Assembly: GCA_963743015.1 (NCBI GenBank) | Contig: CAVUOD010000005.1 | Span: forward strand, 49,689 to 113,688 | Length of the DNA stretch: 64,000 bases | Reading direction: 5' to 3' | Source: CAVSRC01 sp963743015 | GTDB taxonomy: Bacteria > Pseudomonadota > Alphaproteobacteria > Rhizobiales > Kaistiaceae | In this document: positions 59,968 through 64,000 of the stretch, in pieces | Numbering within the stretch: the stretch's first letter is position 1 | Layout of the letters: each line of letters starts with the position of its first letter | Notes under the pieces: generated by a model | Databases searched by the model: none | The model's input: the letters and a program-made list of their open reading frames with translations, nothing else | Told to the model about the DNA's origin: nothing | Made by a program: the position numbers and the translations under genes

Positions 59968-60468
59968 ATGAAGTTCGAAATTGCGAATTTGGCTGCCGTT
60001 GCCGCCATGGCGCTCGGAATGGCCGTGGCCGCTCCGGCCGCGAAGGCCGCCGAAAAGGACATCGTCGATACGGCGGTGGCGGCCGGCAGCTTCAAGACCC
60101 TTGCGGCCGCACTTGGGGCCGCCGGTCTGGTTGACACGTTGAAGGGTCCGGGCCCCTTCACGGTCTTCGCGCCGACCGACGCGGCCTTCGCCAAGCTGCC
60201 GGCAGGGACGGTCGATGAGCTTCTCAAGCCGGAGAACAAGGCGAAGCTCACGACCATCCTCACCTACCATGTGGTGCCCGGCAAGGTGATGGCGGCCGAC
60301 GTGGTCAAGCTGACCGAAGCCAAGACTGTGAACGGCGCCATGGTGCGCATCAAGGTCGACGGCAATAGCGTGATGGTGAGCGACGCCAATGTGACGGCAA
60401 CCGACATCGCCGCTTCGAACGGCGTCATTCACGTCATCGACAGCGTCATCCTTCCGCCCAACGGCTGA
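59968..60468 (+). CDS. Secreted fasciclin-domain protein
   Basis: A 166-residue exported protein. After a signal peptide (MKFEIANLAAVAAMALGMAV, cleavage near AKA-AE) comes one FAS1 domain: DIVDTAVAAGSFKTLAAALGAAGLVDTLKGPGPFTVFAPTDAAFAKLPAGTVDELL, then LTYHVVPGKVMAADV and the final NGVIHVIDSVILP. These H1 and H2 motifs are full length. FAS1 proteins mediate adhesion or surface attachment. A strong hairpin follows the stop, and a small DUF378 protein gene follows. Confidence 0.93.
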   Translation: MKFEIANLAAVAAMALGMAVAAPAAKAAEKDIVDTAVAAGSFKTLAAALGAAGLVDTLKGPGPFTVFAPTDAAFAKLPAGTVDELLKPENKAKLTTILTYHVVPGKVMAADVVKLTEAKTVNGAMVRIKVDGNSVMVSDANVTATDIAASNGVIHVIDSVILPPNG

Positions 60469-60475
60469 TGATGGC

Positions 60476-60505
60476 CGGCGGCCCGGTACCGAACCCGGGC
60501 CGCCG
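60476..60505 (+). terminator. Hairpin after the fasciclin gene
   Basis: A perfect 11-base stem (CGGCGGCCCGG / CCGGGCCGCCG) with an 8-base loop, then CTTTCCTTT. It can end transcription or attenuate it before the DUF378 gene. Confidence 0.75.
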
Positions 60506-60534
60506 CTTTCCTTTGCAAACACGGGATAGAAACC

Positions 60535-60768
60535 ATGAAAGCGCTAAACATCCTCACACTCATTCTGCTGATCGTCGGCGGCCTCAACTGGGGCCTTGTC
60601 GGCGCGTTAAACTTCGATCTGGTCGCGACAGTCTTCGGTGCCGGCACGCTGCTCGCGCGCCTCGTCTACGTCGTCGTCGGCCTTTCGGCGATCTGGCAGC
60701 TCTGGCCGCTCTTTTCCGCCTTCGGGAATGACGAAGCCCCAGCCCTGCGCGGACACGCCGCGAAGTAA
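60535..60768 (+). CDS. DUF378 family small membrane protein
   Basis: A 77-residue membrane protein. Two hydrophobic segments, ALNILTLILLIVGGLNWGLVGAL and LARLVYVVVGLSAIWQLWPLFSAF, surround FDLVATVFG, exactly the DUF378 (YuzA-like) pattern with GGLNWGLVG. Its function is unknown; similar genes accompany stress or envelope genes. It lies 66 bases downstream of the fasciclin gene. Confidence 0.9.
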   Translation: MKALNILTLILLIVGGLNWGLVGALNFDLVATVFGAGTLLARLVYVVVGLSAIWQLWPLFSAFGNDEAPALRGHAAK

Positions 60769-61056
60769 ACCCGCCGCGTACCAGGCGGGCACGCTGCCCT
60801 CTCTCGGGGCGGCAGACTGGTCACATCGTCATCGGCGATGTGACCAATTTTCTTGGCAAGGCCCCCGAACGAAGGGTCTTCAGATCGACCGGACGTTCGG
60901 CCGATCGCCGCCTCGGCTTTCACAGCCGCAACGCCTGTCGCCGGCAGCGGGGCGGGATTGCCGTCGATTGTCCTGCCGTCCACGTCAGCGTTACCGCGTT
61001 ACCGCGTTACCGACCCCGCAAGGCGGTATCGCCTCGTCCGGCAATCCGCAATCCCG
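60769..61056. other. Gene-free region between the DUF378 gene and the TRAP operon
   Basis: About 290 bases without a credible gene. The only obvious structure is a small tandem repeat at 60989-61012. Confidence 0.5.
60989..61012. repeat. Three perfect tandem copies of an octamer
   Basis: CGTTACCG is repeated three times without gap. It lies in the spacer between convergent genes. A role is unknown. Confidence 0.7.
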
Positions 61057-62364
61057 TCAGCGCCCAGTGATGCCGGGGAAAATGAGGACCATGCCGAGCG
61101 CCACGATCTGCAGACCGATGAACGGCAGCACCGACTTGAAGATGTCGCCGAGCGTGATCTCCGGCGGTGCGACGCTCTTCAGATAGAACCCGGCCGGACC
61201 GAATGGCGGCGACAGGAATGCCACCTGCATGTTCATGCAGAAGACGACGCCGAACCAGATCGGATCAAGGCCGAGCCCCTTCACGATCGGCACGAAGATC
61301 GGCAACGTCAGCAGTGCGATGCCGACCCAGTCGAGAAACATGCCGAGGACGAACAGGATCAGCATCATGAGCAGCACGATCACCATCGGGTTATCCGAGA
61401 TGCCGGTGAAGAAGCTGTTGACGAAGTCGAGGCCGCCCATGAGGTTGTACACGCCGACGATGGCGCTGGCGCCGATGCCGATCCACACGATCATGCCGCA
61501 GGTGGCCAGCGTCTGGACGACCGCGCCGCGCAGCAGCGCGAAGGACAGCTCGCCGCGGATCGCCGTGGACACGACCACGCCGGCAACGCCGACCGCCGAG
61601 GCTTCGGTCACCGAGGCGATGCCGCCGTAGATCGAGCCGAGCACGAAGGTGATGACCAGCGCCGGCAGGATCAGCCCCTTGAGCAGCCTGATCCTTTCAC
61701 GCCACGGCATTTCGTTCTTTCCCAGCACCGGCGCGATGGACGGATTGAGATAGGCGCGGATCAGCACATAGAGGACATAGAAACCGGCCAGCATGAAGCC
61801 TGGGATGAAGGCGGCCGTGAACAGATCGCCGATGGAGACATTGGCGGTCAACCCGTAGACGATGAGCACGATCGACGGCGGCACCATCGTGCCGAGCGAG
61901 CCACCGGCACAGACCACGCCGATCGCCAGGTTGCGGTTGTAGCCGAGCCTCAGCATCTGCGGCAGCGCCAAGAGGCCGAGCAACACGATCTCGCCGCCGA
62001 CGATGCCGCTCATCGCGGCCAGGATGACGGCGACGAAGATCGTCTGGATCGCGACACCGCCGCGAAGACCGCCGGCAATCAGCTTCATCGCGTCGAACAG
62101 ATCTCGCGCTATTCCCGACCGGTCAAGAATGGCCGCCATCAGCACGAACATCGGTACCGAGACGAAGACGTAGGATGTGACGAAGGAATAGACGCGCTCG
62201 GTGATCAGCGGCACGGCCATCGGACCGAACCAACCGACGGCGAAGAACAGGGCGACAAACAGCGTCACGAACGCCAGCGGCATGCCGAGCAGAAGCATGC
62301 CGAACAGCATGGCGAACATGAGCAGGGTGCCGTCGGCAATCCCCAGCGAGGAAAGATCAAACAT
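61057..62364 (-). CDS. dctM: TRAP transporter large permease (DctM type)
   Basis: A 435-residue inner-membrane protein with about 12 helices, the sodium-coupled transport subunit of a TRAP system. Blocks are LLMFAMLFGMLLLGMPLAFVTLFVALFF near the start, VPMFVLMAAILDRSGIARDLFDAM, CAGGSLGTMVPPSIVLIVYGL, and DWVGIALLTLPIFVPIVKGLGLDPIWFGVVFCMNMQVAFLSPPFGPAGFYLKSVAP. The last block belongs to the branch labelled mannitol/chloroaromatic-type. It starts 4 bases after the DctQ stop. Substrate is likely an organic acid. Confidence 0.93.
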   Translation of the reverse strand: MFDLSSLGIADGTLLMFAMLFGMLLLGMPLAFVTLFVALFFAVGWFGPMAVPLITERVYSFVTSYVFVSVPMFVLMAAILDRSGIARDLFDAMKLIAGGLRGGVAIQTIFVAVILAAMSGIVGGEIVLLGLLALPQMLRLGYNRNLAIGVVCAGGSLGTMVPPSIVLIVYGLTANVSIGDLFTAAFIPGFMLAGFYVLYVLIRAYLNPSIAPVLGKNEMPWRERIRLLKGLILPALVITFVLGSIYGGIASVTEASAVGVAGVVVSTAIRGELSFALLRGAVVQTLATCGMIVWIGIGASAIVGVYNLMGGLDFVNSFFTGISDNPMVIVLLMMLILFVLGMFLDWVGIALLTLPIFVPIVKGLGLDPIWFGVVFCMNMQVAFLSPPFGPAGFYLKSVAPPEITLGDIFKSVLPFIGLQIVALGMVLIFPGITGR

Positions 62365-62368
62365 CGGT

Positions 62369-62950
62369 CTAGCGGCCCCGCCGTGCGTAGTTGATTGCCA
62401 GAATGAGGAACTGGATGGCCATGGCGATCATAACGACCATCAGGAAGGCCTTGAGCAGCGCCGGCGTCGGCGGATTCCAGGCGCTTCCGGTTCCTTGCAG
62501 GCGCAGTCTGCCACCTGGCGCCCACCAGGAGCGAGCAACCCACGTCCAACTCGCCCAGGCGAAGAAGGTCGCCGAGATCAGGCAGAGGATCGAGATGCCG
62601 ATGTCGAAGATGCGGCGCCAGACCGGTGGCAGGGCGTTGTAGATCAGGACGACGCGGATGTGCCGATCCCGCGCCACCGCATAGAGGCCGCCATAGATGA
62701 AGGCCAGCGCGCACAGAAAGATCGTCGTCTCCGTCACCCAGATGGTGGGCGCGTCGAGCGCGTAGCGCATGAAGACTTCGAAGACAGTGATGGCGGCGGA
62801 GACGAGAAAGAGGCTCGCAACGAAGACGCCGCCCTTCTGAATGAGGCGCCCAAGCAATCCGGCTTCGGGGATGGCGCTTTCGTCGGCAAGGGTATGCGTC
62901 GGAAGAGCGTCTTCAACGTCGTCGGTGCCGGCGGATCTGTCGTGAGACAT
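62369..62950 (-). CDS. dctQ: TRAP transporter small permease (DctQ type)
   Basis: A 193-residue membrane protein with four hydrophobic segments, the small TRAP subunit. Family blocks are FVASLFLVSAAITVFEVFMRYALDAPTIWVTETTIFLCALAFIYGGLYAVARDRHIRVVLIYNALPP and the final VVMIAMAIQFLILAINY. A cytoplasmic lead of about 35 residues precedes the first helix. It lies between the DctP and DctM genes, with 61 bases from the binding-protein gene and 4 to the large permease, in the standard P-Q-M order. Confidence 0.92.
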   Translation of the reverse strand: MSHDRSAGTDDVEDALPTHTLADESAIPEAGLLGRLIQKGGVFVASLFLVSAAITVFEVFMRYALDAPTIWVTETTIFLCALAFIYGGLYAVARDRHIRVVLIYNALPPVWRRIFDIGISILCLISATFFAWASWTWVARSWWAPGGRLRLQGTGSAWNPPTPALLKAFLMVVMIAMAIQFLILAINYARRGR

Positions 62951-63011
62951 GTCAGCGGTCCCCTGTGTTGAACGAAGCCGGCGGGCGCCGCGCCCGCCGG
63001 CTTGAGAGACC

Positions 63012-64000
63012 TTAGTTCATCAGGCCGTTGTCTTTGAGGTATTTCGTCAGCACGTCGAAGACCTTCTGGGCGTTGTCCGACTTGGTGGCGACCTTCTTCC
63101 ACTCGCCCTGGGCGATAGTGGTGAACTTGGCGCGCTCCACCGTCGACCAGTCGTGGATGTGGATCTTGCCACCCGCCTTAGCCTTTGCCACGGCCTCCTT
63201 GTCACGCCTGTCGAGCACGACGAGCTCATGATCGGCGAACAGATCGACCGACAGGGTCAGCTTGGCCTGAAGGTCCGCCGGCAGGCTGTCCCAGTCCTTC
63301 TTGCTGATCGCGATCTCGACCAGCGGCAACGAGTGGAAGCCGGGATAGACCGGATTCGGCGCGATATCATTGAGGCCCTGCGCCTGGTTGGTCGAGAAGA
63401 CGGTGTAGTCGGCCGCGTCGATGACGCCCTTGTCGAGCGCGGTGTAGACTTCCGAGCCGGGAAGGTTGACCGGCGCGGCACCGGCCGCGGCGAACACGTT
63501 CGCCACCAAGCCTTCCGGCGCGCGGATCTTCAGACCTTTCAGGTCAGCGACGCCGTCGAGTGGCACCTTCGAGACCAGTGCTTCAAGACCCGGTGTCGTG
63601 GCGCCGATGAAGTGCAGGCCATAGGAGCCGTCGAGCTGCTGCATCAGTTCGCCGCCGCCACCATTGCGCATGAAGTCGAGCATGGTGTGCGGATCCGACC
63701 ATGCACCGACCGGATTGGCGATCAGGCCGAAGGCCGGGTCCTTGCCGGAGAAATAGGAAACGTCGGTTATATGGCCGTCGAGAATGCCGGCAGCGATCGC
63801 GTCCTGCGTCTCGGCGTGTCCGACGATGGATTCGACGGGCAGAAGATTGATGGTGATCTGACCGTTGGTCATCTCACTGACGTTTTTCGCCCACTCCTGC
63901 TGCAGCACGAAGTTCGGGTTGCCGGCCGGGTCGCTCGACTGGAATTTGAAGGTGTAGTTCTGGGCCAGCGCGGTGCCGGCAAGCAGCGTCGCGGCAACGG
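63012..64000 (-). CDS. dctP: TRAP transporter substrate-binding protein (DctP type), 5' end cut by window edge
   Basis: The periplasmic receptor of the TRAP system, at least 328 residues. The frame continues beyond base 64000, so the start and the first part of the signal peptide are missing; its end (VAATLLAGTALA-QNYTF) is visible. The mature protein has QQEWAKNVSEMTNGQITINLLP, the DctP arginine region GLKIRAPEG with the ligand-binding arginine, and DKGVIDAADYTVFSTNQAQGLNDIAPN. The last part, LVEIAISKKDWDSLPADLQAKL, is typical. It probably binds an organic acid through that arginine. It heads the P-Q-M operon. Confidence 0.92.
   Translation of the reverse strand, partial: VAATLLAGTALAQNYTFKFQSSDPAGNPNFVLQQEWAKNVSEMTNGQITINLLPVESIVGHAETQDAIAAGILDGHITDVSYFSGKDPAFGLIANPVGAWSDPHTMLDFMRNGGGGELMQQLDGSYGLHFIGATTPGLEALVSKVPLDGVADLKGLKIRAPEGLVANVFAAAGAAPVNLPGSEVYTALDKGVIDAADYTVFSTNQAQGLNDIAPNPVYPGFHSLPLVEIAISKKDWDSLPADLQAKLTLSVDLFADHELVVLDRRDKEAVAKAKAGGKIHIHDWSTVERAKFTTIAQGEWKKVATKSDNAQKVFDVLTKYLKDNGLMN

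Noticed and set aside
60989..61012. CRISPR-like repeat
   Set aside because: Three octamers without spacers; too short and no cas genes nearby.

Overview
The window reads as chromosomal DNA of a high-GC alphaproteobacterium, most likely of the order Hyphomicrobiales (Rhizobiales). This rests on the dense packing of transporter and sugar-acid/nucleobase catabolism genes, the frequent ATGA overlaps, the DeoC/ALDH16 pairing, RutE, BioY and TRAP genes, and a palindromic REP-like element of rhizobial style. I see no rRNA, tRNA, CRISPR array, insertion sequence or phage gene. The genus cannot be fixed from the sequence alone.

Layout. 1-8.4 kb (minus): the end of a Dpp/Opp-type peptide/amine ABC transporter (dppC cut by the window edge, dppB, and two tandem binding proteins), followed by a short-chain dehydrogenase, an FAD-linked oxidase and a creatininase-family amidohydrolase. 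8.5-11.4 kb: a large HAMP-PAS-GGDEF-EAL protein interrupted by a frameshift, then a gene-free spacer. 11.4-19.8 kb: 8-oxoguanine deaminase and RidA (minus) diverge from a plus-strand operon: NMT1/THI5-like binding protein, ATPase and permease, a cytosine-deaminase-like amidohydrolase (frameshifted), a second FAD-linked oxidase and a flavodoxin-fold reductase. A good -24/-12 (sigma-54) match precedes that operon, which suggests control by nitrogen supply.

19.8-27.8 kb: MarR regulator, several dehydrogenases (SDRs, D-2-hydroxyacid dehydrogenase, DenD-like epimerase), EamA exporter, PEP-mutase/isocitrate-lyase-family enzyme, GNAT acetyltransferase and an aminotransferase, which together look like sugar-acid or hydroxy-acid catabolism. 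27.8-37.9 kb: a block of regulators and efflux pumps: TetR/MFS, LysR/RutE, a doubly frameshifted esterase, a DHA2 pump, cold-shock protein, BioY, and MarR/MFS, each with palindromic operator candidates. Between the DHA2 pump and the csp gene lies a gene-free 720-base stretch that folds into at least six hairpins, several with GNRA loops, and ends in a terminator. This is the best candidate for an undescribed structured RNA.

38-46.5 kb: an IleRS of the eukaryote-like (mupirocin-insensitive) class, a MarR-EmrA-EmrB efflux operon and a sulfotransferase with a long helical N-terminal region. 46.8-51.3 kb (minus): two-domain ALDH16, a HEAT-repeat protein, deoxyribose-phosphate aldolase (frameshifted) and a secreted SnoaL/DUF4440-like protein. 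51.4-55.4 kb: a GST, then an Mla-type lipid transport operon whose MCE subunit is fused to the auxiliary lipoprotein domain. 55.6-58.7 kb: DoxX-like protein, NAD(P)-type 6-phosphogluconate dehydrogenase and glucose-6-phosphate dehydrogenase. 58.7-60.8 kb: TspO, XRE-cupin regulator, fasciclin protein and DUF378 protein. 61.1-64 kb (minus): a TRAP transporter (DctM, DctQ, and DctP cut by the window edge).

A caution: four genes carry five frameshifts, and every one is an apparent single extra base (or two missing). That uniform sign, in genes with intact catalytic motifs on both sides, looks more like sequencing error than decay.
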